Source of the DNA: Marsupella aquatica
Taxonomy: Eukaryota; Marchantiophyta
Reading direction: 5' to 3'
Assembly (NCBI GenBank): GCA_973895155.1
Contig: OZ316892.1
Coordinates: 22,754,001-22,818,000 of the forward strand
DNA length: 64,000 bases
In this document: piece after piece, positions 9,978 to 21,560 of the stretch
Layout: each line of letters starts with the position of its first letter
How positions within the stretch are numbered: position 1 is the stretch's first letter
Translations under genes and position numbers: made by a program
Notes under the pieces: generated by a model
Told to the model about the DNA's origin: nothing
Database searches by the model: none
The model's input: the letters and a program-made list of their open reading frames with translations, nothing else

Positions 9978-12038
9978 ATGGAAGATGGGGGTCAGGAATT
10001 GTCGCCGGAGAGTGGCTTGAGCTTGCAGGATCAAGCGGCGGAGGGGCAGAGGTTTTTGGAGGGCACGGTGGAAGCAGCGCATGAGATCCTGGCGTCCCTG
10101 GACGAGGTTCTTGGGAACCCGCTCTTGTGGGCTCAGCCTGCTCCCTCTCCTGCAGGCGATGCGAGCGGTAGGGTGCTTGGAGGAGGCGTGCCACAGCAGG
10201 AGCAGGGCTGGGTTGCGTTGGAATCAGGCCGCTTGCGCTACAAGTCCACCTCTGCTGCTCTCCGTGCTGCCATCACGTCTATCTTCAACCATCCCGGGGT
10301 CAGTGTTCAATTTCTCTCTTAATTTGGCTTCCACCTCTGAAGGGCCTTTGCCACTGTCTTAGAAATTGTAGCAATCTAGGGAATATGTTTCAGCCCACCT
10401 TTCTCTATCGGAAGATACAATAGCAGTCATAAAGGTAATGTTTTCAATCATCCTAGGAGAGTTATCTAATTTCCCTCCCTCCCGGCTCTTCGCCTCTGGT
10501 CCTTGCTTCTGTTGGACTCACAGGATGGGACTCACAGGACATGCATCCTCCAAACGACCATTCCCAGGGAAGAATTTTCGGGAAACTAATTTAGTCGGGT
10601 GTAGTTGGGTCCTCTGTGTGCTTAAATCTAACTTGAAGAGGGTCACTGGTTTAGGAACTTGGACCGACGAGACATTGAAATCTGACTTGAAGAGGGTCAC
10701 TGGTTTAGGAACTTGGACTGACGAGACATGAAACCCCCAGGAGTACGGTTTCGAATTCCCCAAGGAGTATGGCATGTTCTGAAAATTTTCTCCACGCAGG
10801 TTTAGTTTGTGGACCCAGGTCTATTTGAGTACGCCGTGTGTAGAATTCAATGGTTGGACATGCGTAAATGAGGCATGGACGCAAACAATGTTGTTCTGGA
10901 CTTCTGTTGAGTTGTCCCTGTATACGCTGGCCCCACGAAGTACCAATATGGGGGAGATGCGCACCTTACATGCCTCTTCAAGATAGAATGACAATAAGAC
11001 TTAGTTGAATTAGAGAATGCAGAATCTAAGACCTCAACACGGCGTTGAGTGGGTCTGTCTAGATGGCGGCAGTGGGATTGAGCATCCATGACTGAGGCAC
11101 GGTAGCTTACACTGCATTTTTGGCCGTGTTGGTCCCTGCAGATGAGACTGCAGGAGGGTGATTCTGCGAAAGAGAAGGGCCCAGCCGTTGACCTACACCA
11201 GTTGGAACTTCGAGCAGCTCAATTGAGAGAGGTATGCATAATTCTTCACTAATTAGGAACGAAATTATGTGTTGTGGGCTAAATAATCATATACCAGTGC
11301 TAGGTTAAAGCTGGGTCTTATCCTGCTCTCGAGAAGTTGCATGTTTATAATGCTGTGCACAGTCATCGTATTCCTATCTCCGCCCTTGACTTTTTCTGTT
11401 GTGATAGTGTTAACAAGAACGAGGGAGTGCATGACACTGTTCTGTACATTTGCCTATGCGCAACGTCCAAGGACCCACAGAAATAGACGTTATCGTAATT
11501 TGAATATCGAGGAGGATATCGTTGGCAGAAATGCACAACAATGTAAGAAAGGAAATGCAAGACATACCGAAAAATGATCATTTCATAATTCGAATGTTGG
11601 GCATTGGAAGTTAGACCCTGAGCTTAACATTCGAATTATGAATGCTCATTGTTGGGCCTTAAATAAAAATTATATATTCCGTCATAGATATCTTTTGTGC
11701 CAAACCAAAATTGTTCCTCTCTTCCCTCGAGATCAGGTTGACCCGAGAGACGCATGTCAAGGACGTTATACAAGCTTAGCATGTGCAGGTTGCTAGTAAT
11801 ATTGTCATAATCATGTGAAGGGATGCCTGGTGTATGTGGGAGCAATTCTGGTGTCTGGGAACTGTACACAAGAAGAAGGTTCTGATTGTTAGCGGTCACA
11901 TGTTCTCATTTCTTTCCCACTTGTGGCCTATGTATCGAACAGGAGGCTGCGAAGAAAAACCAGATGCTGAAGCTTGTGATTGATCAGTCCCGCGAGCTCG
12001 TGAGCGATATATCTATGTGGCAAACTGCAGAGTTATGA
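9978..12038 (+). CDS. MED30: Mediator complex subunit 30 (MED30), 3 exons
   Basis: Mediator links transcription factors to RNA polymerase II in the nucleus, and MED30 is a head/middle-associated subunit. Exons are 9978-10298 (107 codons), 11142-11231 (30 codons) and 11943-12038 (31 codons plus TGA). All junctions are GT...AG and phase 0, giving 168 residues. The N-terminal half has LQDQAAEGQRFLEGTVEAAH and LRYKSTSAALRAAITSI. The C-terminal exon ends LKLVIDQSRELVSDISMWQ, the family's closing helix. I chose ATG 9978 because it precedes the conserved part. The frame stays open upstream to 9867 but that stretch is purine-rich repeat. Length is slightly short for plant MED30. The family match is from recalled motifs, strongest at the two ends. 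No lesion is seen, so the gene is likely active. Confidence 0.82.
10622..10731. repeat. 54-bp tandem duplication in MED30 intron 1
   Basis: Copies beginning ACTTGAAGAGGGTCACTGGT start at 10631 and 10685, with two or three mismatches. They lie wholly inside intron 1 (10299-11141). Confidence 0.85.
11579..11644. repeat. Hairpin in MED30 intron 2
   Basis: CATAATTCGAATGTT (11584-11598) is exactly complementary to AACATTCGAATTATG (11626-11640). The pairing extends a further 4 bp with one bulge. The loop is about 27 bases. It may be a small foldback remnant. Confidence 0.75.
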
Positions 12039-13652
12039 CGGCACGTCCCGATTGAGTTCCATTATTGTCTTAAAGATTGGTATAATCGTCACACCAGGCT
12101 CAAGAAGAAATTGTCGCCTGCCAATTCACATTCTTTTCTTCATGGGCGATTTGAAGCAAGGGGTCAGCATCGAAGTACGGTTGTGACTGTGATGAAAAGA
12201 AAACGTTGGTCAGTTTGGCTGCGAGGTGTACATTACAAACCTCTGTGGAAATCCTCATTGCCAAGGAAGTTACATTTACATCTGCTCTGGTAATCTTCTT
12301 CTTGTAGTCCTGTAATCTGGGCATGCCTTCTCCACTCTAGCCAATAGTCACGGTGACATGCCCATTCTATGAGTCCGGTTGGGTAAACAGGACAAGAGAG
12401 TGGGAGCTGTCCTCGAGTGGCAAGTGGATTTACAGCCATGATACACCTCTCTTGTCGGGAGAGGAATTGAGGTTGCCAAACGTTTAACTTCTGGATTGGA
12501 GAGTTCTGGTCACAACGCGCGCGCCCCCCCACCTCCCCCCCCCTTTTCCAAAACAAGTTCTTGCCCTTCTATTTCGAGTGGTACTTACTTTTCACTATGT
12601 ACATTCTCAATCGATCAGAAGTCTACTACAGCCGAGGATTTCCAAAGTGGGCAAGTCAGATGACAGAGTGTATGCACAAATATCATTAGGTCATTTTTTG
12701 TGTGCTTGCATCTGTGGGCGCATTGATCATGCTGAGTTTTAATGAGTACTGCGAAATTAAGCCAAGTCATCCATTTTCTAAGGTTACGCCTAGATTTGGG
12801 GAATCCTCGAATAAATCCCGTTTTCTAGAAAATGAATAGTATCTTCTGCATTTGAAACAGAAGCACCGTCGAACTGTGGAAATGGCTGGGAAGCATGCGA
12901 GATATAGCCCCACTTTCCTATTGATTGATTGGACGGAACTGAAAGTAAGATATCTCAGGACCCAACTCCCAAGGAGGTTCTCACGTTCGGAGGTCGACCG
13001 CAAGGGGACTTTGAATTGAACTAACGCTGCTGATGGGGTGTGCCTTTAGGCAACGCGAGGGCAGGGTAGTGCTTTATTTCGTGTGCCTCGTGCATTGAAC
13101 CTGCTCTTTTCCGTCAACGCTCTTGATATCATTGAGTTTTACGCAAAGCAGTTGATGTCACTGACAAAAAAAAATGGACAGTAGGTAATCATCCTGGGTT
13201 GTGCCTTGTCTTTGACGGCTTTGGTCATAGAATTCGCAGGGTGGGAATGCATGCACGGGTTCATCAAGAGGCTTGTGGTGTGGTGCATCTTCGGGAACTG
13301 CAGAAAGGATGAAGGATGGAGTTTCCATAGTTCAATCTATGTGATGGGATCCGTATTTTACTCTTTTCATTCATGTCAGCATCAGTGGGAAAGATTGGGT
13401 TCAGTGTTGTGGATTTTTGCTGCACTTCAATGGGTCACTTGCAACCCTTAACGAAACCCTTTCGACTGTGAAAGGACCTTGAGAAAGAGAAGGGACAGGG
13501 AGGAGTGATGCCGAACCCCGGGTGCCGAACTGAAGGGCAAGACGGGTCTTTTGGACAGACAAACTAATCGTAACAGAGGTCCCTAAGAAGCTGTGTATCA
13601 CGGAGCATCAGTCGTGGCCTTTTCTTCCGGAAGAGGAACAGAGGGAATACAG
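12039..13652. other. Intergenic region between MED30 and the aldo-keto reductase
   Basis: Contains the MED30 3' UTR and the aldo-keto reductase upstream region. There is a C-rich low-complexity run at 12520-12548. No open frame here looks like a protein, and I see no clear promoter element. Confidence 0.5.
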
Positions 13653-16484
13653 ATGGCATGGACGTATACTTTGGACGGGAGATCTTATCATCTGAAAACT
13701 GGAGCCGTGATTCCGGCGCTGGGGCTGGGAACCGGAGGCGGTATGTCGAGATTGGACACGAAAGCTGCTGTTCTTCATGCGCTTCATGTACTAAGACTCC
13801 GCCTTCCCCATTCACTATTGTGGAATGAAGTGCACAAGGGGGAGAATGGGTTAATGGGCTTTCCTCATGGGCGAATGCTCTTTGTCGCCTGGATAGATGA
13901 ATTGCGTGAAGAATTCCGGAAAGGGATATACAAAACATGAGCATGTAGGCTTTTGGGCGTGCTTGATGTTGGTTGATTGCTGCTGCAAACGTGAGGCATG
14001 CCGCTTGCAGTGCTCTGTATCCATGTAGTAAATAAACCTTAGGATCTGGAATTCATATGAGCATCAGTGACGAAAGATTTCTGGGGTGTCTCAAATTTTG
14101 AATTCTCGTTGAAAAAACTCAGAATGTCCTTAGTGTTTGTTCTTAAAGAATCAATTCGACAGTTGTCGTGGTTTAAAAGTTCAGTCCGTGGAGAAATTTA
14201 AGCAAATTGCCTTCTGATGTGCATGATGGTCCTGAAGGCTGGGTACAGGCACCTTGACTGTGCGCCAGTCTATGGTAACGAGGTCCAAGTTGGAGAAGCG
14301 CTAAAAGAGGCTTTCGAATCAGGGCTTTGCCCACGCGCAGACGTATTTGTTACATCAAAACTACCCTCTACGGCCCATGATCCTGGTGATGCTATGGCAG
14401 CACTGCTGCAGAGTCTCAGGTGGTCTCGAAGACCAACCTTGTTCAGAATATGTGCATTGTCCGGCTCGACACGTAGTTCGTAATGAGACTGAATATCTTT
14501 CTAGCTTCTGGATACGAAATCTGTTAGGCAAAGCTGTGGTAATGGAATGGACTTTCAAAATTTAGGTTTCAAGTTATCAGAGGTGGGGCGTCAGTCCTGT
14601 CTGCTTGAGGGTCGCATCCTTGGGAGGCTACATGTTGTTGGAGCCTGGTTCTTAATGAGGACAGTTGAAGGAAAAAATGGACCTATCAATGAATGGGTTG
14701 CTCCCAGACTGGCTTGGGGCTCATTGTGTTCACAAGCAGCCAGAGTTTTCTCTTTAAGCATCTTTATACATTTGCATTTTATTCACAAGAAGGTGATGAC
14801 AGAAGTTTTAAAACACGGATATTTCTTGTAGTACACCTCTTATGTACTAGATATTCCATGGTAAACTGTGCGTTCGCCATAACCCTATGAATTCTTGTTG
14901 GTTGGGCATTCGGAACCCTTTGAACTCATTGTGGAAACCGCAAGGCATTTATATATCAATCGCGTTAGAGCCTGTGAAGCCTTGTCTTTGATTAGTTAGG
15001 TTTAAAGCAATCCAACACCGTTTTGAGAAGTGCTGGTTCTTTTGGTGTCTGTTCTTAAAGCAGTGTAAGTGCTTTTGTTTATCAACCAGCAGAGATCTGA
15101 GCCTGGACTATTTGGACTTATATCTGATTCACTGGCCAGTCAAGTTGCAAAAAGACGCAAAAATTTTGCCAACCGAGGCTGATTTCTTGCCAGTAGACAT
15201 ACTCGGCACATGGCAAGCTTTGGAGAACATGGTGGAAAGAGGATTTGTTAGGTCCATTGGTGTGAGCAACTTTTCTTGCAAAAAACTGGGGGATCTACTG
15301 TTAGTCGCAAGAATTCCACCAGCCGTGAACCAGGTGATTTTTATGAGCATCTCTGGTGAAAGCAATCCTGAGCTTAGCAAGCCATGTAGGTGGACAATTG
15401 TATACTGATTTAATGATTTTTATCAAGCCTCTTGCTTATTTCGAAAGAAGCTGTGGTTCCTAGTTCTTGCAATTAGCTTAGAAACTCTTGGTCCTGCCCG
15501 TATTCTTTGTCGCGTGCTGTAATTACTCTAGGGGAAGATTTGAGGAGTCTTCATTTCGCACCATGGTCTTTGCACCGAGCGTCCTGAGACAACGTATGCA
15601 CCATAGTTACGTGCTGTAGCGACAGCTTTGCGTAAGTGAGCTTCAGCTGTCAAGTTCGAAATGAAATTCGATAGATGTACTATGTAAGGGGACTTTGTCG
15701 AAGATATAGACCATTGTCGGGCTCTTGGCAACTTTTCATTAGTATACTGGGAGTGCAATGGAACTGCATTTGGATCGGAGCTCGTGATTTATCTATTGTG
15801 TTGATTGTGACAACTTGCAGGTTGAAATGCACCCAGGCTGGAATCAAAGAAAATTGATACCGTTCTGTAGGGAAAAGTTAATACATGTCACTGGCTATTC
15901 ACCACTTGGTGCCCCACATCTGGGTTATGGCAGAGATGACCTCATTGTAGACGGTTACGTATTAGAAGAAGCGAAGCGGCTGTCAAAGACTCCAGCTCAG
16001 GTGTGACAGTTGTATCTCCTCTTGGTCTGATGGTTTATGGATTGCTTCTCATGCATGGGTTGTTTTAGGCTCGACACCATTGGGGTTAATTGTGGGGTCC
16101 CGTGGGTATAGGCTATGAGAGGAGACTGTTTGATGTCGATGAACATTCTTTCAGCAAAACCGTTGCTTTTGTTATTTCAGTGGATTCCCAGATTGCACTA
16201 CTTTAAAACCATTGACAAGGTTTTAAAGTGCATTGCTAGGGTGTTGTATTGTCCTTCAGGTCTTGATAAGATGGGGCCTACAACAAGGCGTGAGTGTCAT
16301 TCCAAAGAGCAGTGTGTTTGAGCACATCTTGGAAAATCAAGATGTCTGGAACTGGTCTATTTGTGAGGAATCTGTTCAAAGGCTCTCCACCCTTGAGCAA
16401 ACACGACAGAAAGTTGATTACTATTGCAATGACACAACTAGCCCTTTTAAGACTGCTGCAGATTTGTGGGATGGCGAAGTTTGA
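13653..16484 (+). CDS. NADPH-dependent aldo-keto reductase (plant AKR4C-like), 5 exons
   Basis: A cytosolic TIM-barrel oxidoreductase that reduces aldehydes or sugars with NADPH. Exons: 13653-13740, 14203-14419, 15093-15333, 15821-16000 and 16260-16484, giving 316 residues with consistent phases. The N terminus has [13 protein letters not shown]. The catalytic tetrad is present: Asp48 and Tyr53 in [11 protein letters not shown], Lys82 in VTSKL, His115 in [31 protein letters not shown] and GYSPLGAP are standard family blocks. VSVIPKSSV is the NADP-phosphate loop. The protein ends LWDGEV, as plant AKR4 members do. The acceptor of exon 2 (14201-14202) is weak and the ten residues after it are atypical, so that junction is the least sure. 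The exact substrate cannot be told. No disabling lesion is seen. Confidence 0.88.
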
Positions 16485-16609
16485 TTCTATCATCCACTTA
16501 TTACAGCACTGAACTTCCCAGGATAGTGATACCCTGGGTGAAGTTTGATTCTATCATCCACTTATTACAGCACTGCACTTCCCAAGATAGTGATACCCTG
16601 GGTGAAGTT
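16476..16609. repeat. 64-bp tandem duplication over the aldo-keto reductase stop codon and 3' UTR
   Basis: The unit starts GAAGTTTGATTCTATCATCC at 16476 and again at 16540. The first copy includes the stop codon of the aldo-keto reductase. The second copy is therefore 3' UTR, and the two differ at only two or three positions. Confidence 0.85.
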
Positions 16610-16698
16610 CAATGATTGTGTGTCGCTTCATTGGATATCTCTATGGTGGTTGTTCTTGGTCTCTAAAGAGCAGTCGTTGTTATATGAAGGCAATGAAT

Positions 16699-16890
16699 GA
16701 TGTTCATCTACTTGCTTGCTTCTGATAATCCACGGAAAGAGAGAAGAATGTATTGCAAGGGAAAGCTTAAATCATAAGCCATATGCAGATGATGTTCATC
16801 TACTTGCTTACTTCTGATAATCCACAAAATTAGAGAAGAATGTATTGCAGGGGAAAGCTTAGATAATAACCCACATTCAGGGGAAGGCTT
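16699..16890. repeat. 92-bp tandem duplication, 3' flank of the aldo-keto reductase gene
   Basis: GATGTTCATCTACTTGCTT starts at 16699 and at 16791. Both copies continue through CTTCTGATAATCCAC and AGAGAAGAATGTATTGCA to GGGAAAGCTTA. Confidence 0.8.
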
Positions 16891-17165
16891 AAATTGTAAG
16901 CCACAGAGTCGAAGGTGAGGCGTATGTTGCTGTACTCGATCAATTTTTAGTTGGAAACGAGAGCTTCATCTAGCTGTAATTTAGTATCATTTATCTCTCA
17001 CAGAGTTGTCTAAGTCCTTTCTATCCAGGGTGCAGGGTTTAGGAATATATGGCCACAGCTAAAGCCTTCCAACGAGCCTAGCGCTGAAAGGTAGAAGGTC
17101 TGTCGCTGGTAACTCTACAGCACCAAAGTCTGGATTTATGTAAATAATTTAGCTCTAACCGACGC

Positions 17166-17565
17166 TTCACCTGAAGGTTCATAATGCCTCACCCTCTGAA
17201 GGCTCATAATGCCTCACCGTCTTGATCACAAGGTCAGGACTGAGGGTCCTGAGCTAAGTCGGTTGCAAATTCTACCTACCCAGTACCAATGCTTCACAAA
17301 TGAAATTGTTTCCACACAGGTTGAATCACCTTGGCATACCCATAAAAGAAGTATATGGCATACCCATAAAAGATATTGACTGTAAGTTAATTCATTCATG
17401 CTAAATCTAGGGCACCCACTTCTATACTTTGGGCAAAAGAACTTTCAAAATGCATGTGAAGTTACTTTTAGGTAACCAACTCCACCCTCACATTCATCTT
17501 GTGCGTGTGAAGGGTAAGCTTTCCACCTTCACATTCATCTTGTGCATGTGAAGGGTAAGCGCTTG
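17166..17565. repeat. Cluster of three short tandem duplications
   Basis: Three independent doublets lie close together: about 29 bp at 17168-17216 (CATAATGCCTCACC), about 25 bp at 17332-17380 (GGCATACCCATAAAAGA), and about 40 bp at 17485-17562 (CACATTCATCTTGTGC...GTGAAGGGTAAGC). Confidence 0.75.
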
Positions 17566-18659
17566 TATCTCTGCCTCACCTGCTGTAGCATTGACACTTG
17601 CAATAGCCCTAGCTTGAGAAGGAAACATGCTACTAGGATTGGTTGTACAAGTGTGAAAATTTGAGTTCAAAATGAGGGCAAGTATACATGGACGATTGCG
17701 CTTGCAGGTTCAGATTGGGGGCTCCAAGTGGGAGAGAGGATGGGGATAGCTTCTTCCTCTTTTAAACCACCACTAGTCATGACAAAAGCCTAGTTAGACC
17801 AGGTTTTACCATTAATAGTTTCCGTTCCTGAATTTGTGGAGAAGTATGGAATGAGAGAGAAGAATGAGAGGAAAGTGAAAAAGGGAGAAGTCTTGGACAC
17901 CTCCCCGTCTTACATGGCTAGTGGCAGTTTAAGAATGAGGATGCCTTGGGACAATGAAGGTGAGGTTGTGGGTTGCGGCTTGGTTTTGGGGAGAGGGCAG
18001 ACATGCGGGCTATAGCAATGATGGTGCTTGTATAGGCAACCACTGTCAGCCATTTACTGGAACCTGCATCCAGGACCTCACACACAGATGTATATTTCTC
18101 TAACTCAGATGAATGTTGGTTAAATCCAGGGAAGATCTATCATAGAGCGTGAAACTTATAGCTGCACCATATGAATGCCTGAACTCGCCTTAACACCAGC
18201 CAGCACAACTCAAAGGTCCTGCGTGCAAGATCACAAGTTTTTCTTAGTTTTTGCAGGGGACCAATCTTTAGAAGGATCCAATGGCTAGAAGAAAAGCGCA
18301 TAGTAAATGGGCCTAACATTCAAATGTCTTCATATAATGACTGTTAGATATTTTAATTCTGTCCCTGTGTAGTTTTTCTTTGACTTAGGGGAAGAAAAAC
18401 GCAATTGGAGAAGTAGGATAGAAAAAAAACAATAGAAAAAAGTTTGTGTGAGCAAAAGAACAGAAAAAGAAGAGGGCGACGGAGAGGGAAAATAGTTGAA
18501 AAAAAGGAGGAAAAAGAAAGGGAGATGTAATTGAGAAACCAAGGACAGAGGCAAACTTAAGCTAAAGAAGTGGACAGTACAAGATTTGATTAAGAGGGAA
18601 GGAGGAAAACATGGACGGAAAGAAGTAAGATTATACATAGTATTATTGGAGCACATTTT
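17566..18659. other. Intergenic, nothing recognised
   Basis: No gene or structured repeat is recognised. 18370-18610 is strongly purine-rich on the plus strand (GAAAAAGAAGAGGG-like), so the Ser/Leu/Phe-rich minus-strand frame there is low complexity, not a protein. Confidence 0.5.
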
Positions 18660-19230
18660 CAACTTACATAAACTTTCCAGTGTAAATTTTCCTCAACTTA
18701 TTACTAGTTGAGGTATTTGCAGGATTGGGTAAGAGAATGTGAACAACAGTTTGCCTTGGTAATTAATCGTTGTGGAGTCTATCGGTAAAATAGAGTGGAT
18801 ACCCAAGGAAATTGTCTCTTGTATTTTTTGTAAGTGGGGTGGACTCTATAACGCCCAGCTAGCTGACATAAAGTCTGGGGTGGGGAAACATAGTCAGTTT
18901 GTCAAAAGGGCCAAATTCAAACAAGACACAAAGTTGAGCCTATTTCCATCTCTTGGTGGTTAAAGCTAACAAAAGATTGTGTCAAACTAAACAAAGGTTT
19001 ACACCAATTCTCCTCAACTTATGACTAGTTGAAACAATTGCAGAATTGGGTAGCAGAATGGGAGCAATACTTTCTCCTTGGTAATTAATAGTTGTGGAGT
19101 CTGTTGGTACAATGGACTGGACAGGCAACTTATTGTCTTTTGTGGTATTTTTATATGGGGTGGACTTTATAACACCCAACTGGCATAAAGTGGCTTGGGA
19201 AACATAGTCAATTTGTCTAAACTTGGAAGT
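18660..19230. repeat. 321-bp tandem duplication
   Basis: Copies starting CCTCAACTTATTACTAGTTG (18691) and CCTCAACTTATGACTAGTTG (19012) align through TTGGTAATTAAT, GTTGTGGAGTCT, GGGGTGGACT and GGGAAACATAGTCA. Divergence is moderate, with small indels. Confidence 0.8.
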
Positions 19231-19529
19231 ACATAGGTTCACCACCAACCGGCGTGATGCTTTCTTCCAAATATATTTTGGCCTGGCCAAATGTTAATTG
19301 TGGATGGAGATCTTCTCTTAAATTCGCCATACCGTTTAGATACGGCAGACAACTTTTCTTTTTTATTTTAAGGCACGAGATCACAAGTAAGTTGTCGCCA
19401 GATAGAACAAGAAGACCCGTATTCATGGGACAGTTGTCCACTTGAATCCAAATGTGCCCAACATGTCACATAAGGTCAAGCATGTTTCAAAAAATACGAA
19501 TTGAATAAGTATTTAATGAAAACCAAGTT

Positions 19530-19930
19530 GAAGGTTCTCTTATACAACAGCTGCCACTATAAGGGGCCCTCCCCATAACCAGCCACTTTCTTTTGCCTAG
19601 GTGAACAGTCTGCCTATCTTACAGGCTTTCCCACTTACTTCCCATCATAGTACCTGCAAATCCTCAAACTAGTCTTTCGTGATTTCGTAAAAAATATGGA
19701 CTACGCTTAGTGTGGAACACAGATATAGGATTCTTAAGAAATAGGAACTATTTGTAGATGTGGACTTTTGTGGAACACAGATCTTGGAGATCTACATTTT
19801 CAGCCGTAGATCTCCCCCTCTGGTGAACTAGTTAGACGGACGAAACTGATACACGATATGTTCTGTCGTATACACATTATATTAGATGTGAAATCAATAG
19901 TACGGGTTATCTGGAGTTCTTTGCAGAGGA
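19530..19930. repeat. Dispersed repeat D, copy 1
   Basis: Aligns with 56690-57040 through CAGCTGCCACT, AGGGGCCCT, AACCAGCCACT, then GGTGAA and GATGTGAAAT-like blocks. Probably an old transposable-element or pseudogene fragment. No function is assigned. Confidence 0.45.
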
Positions 19931-20269
19931 AGTTGTGGTTTCATTGTCAACATAAATGAGAGAATTAAATGGCAAGTAATTAAATCTTCACGGACAAGCA
20001 AGGCTTAGCTGTTTCACACTGAAGCTTAAAGGTGTTAAAACACTGTTCAGTTATTTTGTCCAAACGAAAAAAAAATCACTCCAGTACATCACACATGATT
20101 TCCCTCATGCATTGGGTCTCCTACCTTTGGGATCTTATCTCAGGGTCTGCAAAACATAATCACAAGTGAAACATGACACATGCTGCTCCATAGTAAGAGA
20201 AAACCACGTTCCACACATTTGGCATATCTCTAGTAATTTCAATGTTTCATCGAAAGAGATCACTCACAT

Positions 20270-21560
20270 TAACTATGTGTATTTCGAAAACTCAAAGTGT
20301 ATTTCAAAATCCAGCCTGGAACTCATCCCTCGTCCTTTCCGGAGGGTCCTTTCCTTTCCCGAGGATGTGCTTTCTGTCCTCTTTATTTATGGGTATCTGT
20401 GCACTTCTTTTAACAAAAAAGTCGAGCAGGCAATAGTGAGCTTGCAGTGATCGTGTGAAGGACTTTCTTGTAGAATTTGAGTTGCCATCTTCAAATGTTT
20501 GTGCTCTTAATTTATGGATATCTGTGCCCTTCTTTGGACACAAGAGTCAAGCAGGAAATATTGAGCTTGCAGTGATTGTGTGAAGGTCTTTCTTGTAGAA
20601 TTTGAGTTGTCATCTTCAAATTTTAGTGCTTTAAATTTTTGGGTATCTGTGCCCTTCTTTCAACACAAAGGTCAAGCTGGAAATTGGGAGCTTGCAGTGA
20701 TTGTGTGAAGGTCTTTCTCATAGAATTTGAGTTGCCATCTTCAAATGGTTTGTGCTCTTGAAATAGAGGGATTTGCTTGGTGGGACCCCAAATGAAAATG
20801 TTTTACTTGATAAGACCCCTGAGTGATTCACACCATTGATTTACCTTGAATAGACGGACCTAAACTTTCAAGGGTCCAATTAAGTAGAACATTTTCATTT
20901 GGGGTCCCACCAAGCAAATCTCTCTCTTGAAATACAGGTATCTGTGCCCTACTTTCAACACAAAAGTCATGGAAATAGTGAGCTTGCAGAGACTGTGTGA
21001 CGGTCTTTCTCATAGAATTTGAGTTGCCATCTTCAATTTGATTTGTGCTCCTTATTTATAGGTATCTGTGCCTTCTTTTAGCAAAAAAATCAAGCTAAAA
21101 GTCAAGCTTGCAGTGATTGTGTGAAGGTCTTCCTCATAGAATTTGAGTTGTCATCTTGAAATTGTTTTGTGCTCTTAATCCACGGGTATCTGTGCCCTTC
21201 TTTCAGAAAAAAGTCAAGCTGGAAAAATAGTGAGCAAGTTTGCAGTGATTGTGAACGTCTTTTTCATAGAAGTTGAGTTACCATCTTGAAATTGATGCAA
21301 ACAGACCACTAGTATAACTGTGTCCATTGCAAGTGCATTTTGAAAACAAATCTGAAGTGGATCCCAAAAGTCAACCTGGCATTCCCTCTTCATGTCAGAA
21401 GGGTCGTTTCCTTTCTGAGGATGTACTTGTTCTGTACTATTAATTTATGGGTATTCGTGCCCTTCTTTCAACTAAAAAGTCAAGCTGGAAATAGTGAGCT
21501 TCCAGTGGTGGTGAAGATTTTTTCAATAGAATTTGAGGTGCCATCTTGCTGAGGTGCATT
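20270..21560. repeat. 125-bp tandem array, 7 recognisable copies
   Basis: The phrase GGGTATCTGTGCCCTTC (with variants) occurs at 20391, 20516, 20641, 20936, 21060, 21184 and 21449. Spacing is 124-125 bp, except that one interval is lengthened by a MITE and the last by a second leader. Each unit continues CAAGCTGGAAATAGTGAGC, TTGCAGTGATTGTGTGAAGG, TAGAATTTGAGTTGCCATCTT. The leader at about 20310-20390 (GAGGATGTGCTTTCTGT) reappears at about 21369-21448, so there is a second level of duplication. Confidence 0.9.
20766..20923. mobile_element. 158-bp foldback MITE with ~11-bp TSD (Mutator-like?)
   Basis: The ends carry long terminal inverted repeats. GATTTGCTTGGTGGGACCCC near the left end is matched by its exact complement near the right end, and pairing continues for about 45 bp with few mismatches. 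CTCTTGAAATA flanks both sides (20755-20765 and 20924-20934). Removing the element and one flank restores the 125-bp array period. The long TSD suggests a Mutator-like non-autonomous element. There is no coding capacity. Confidence 0.88.

Noticed and set aside
18330-18662. Leu/Ser/Phe-rich minus-strand frame
   Set aside because: Purine-rich low-complexity DNA read on the other strand.
20270-21560. CRISPR-like array
   Set aside because: The units are directly adjacent, 125 bp long and diverged, in a plant nuclear context. There are no repeat-spacer alternations or cas genes.
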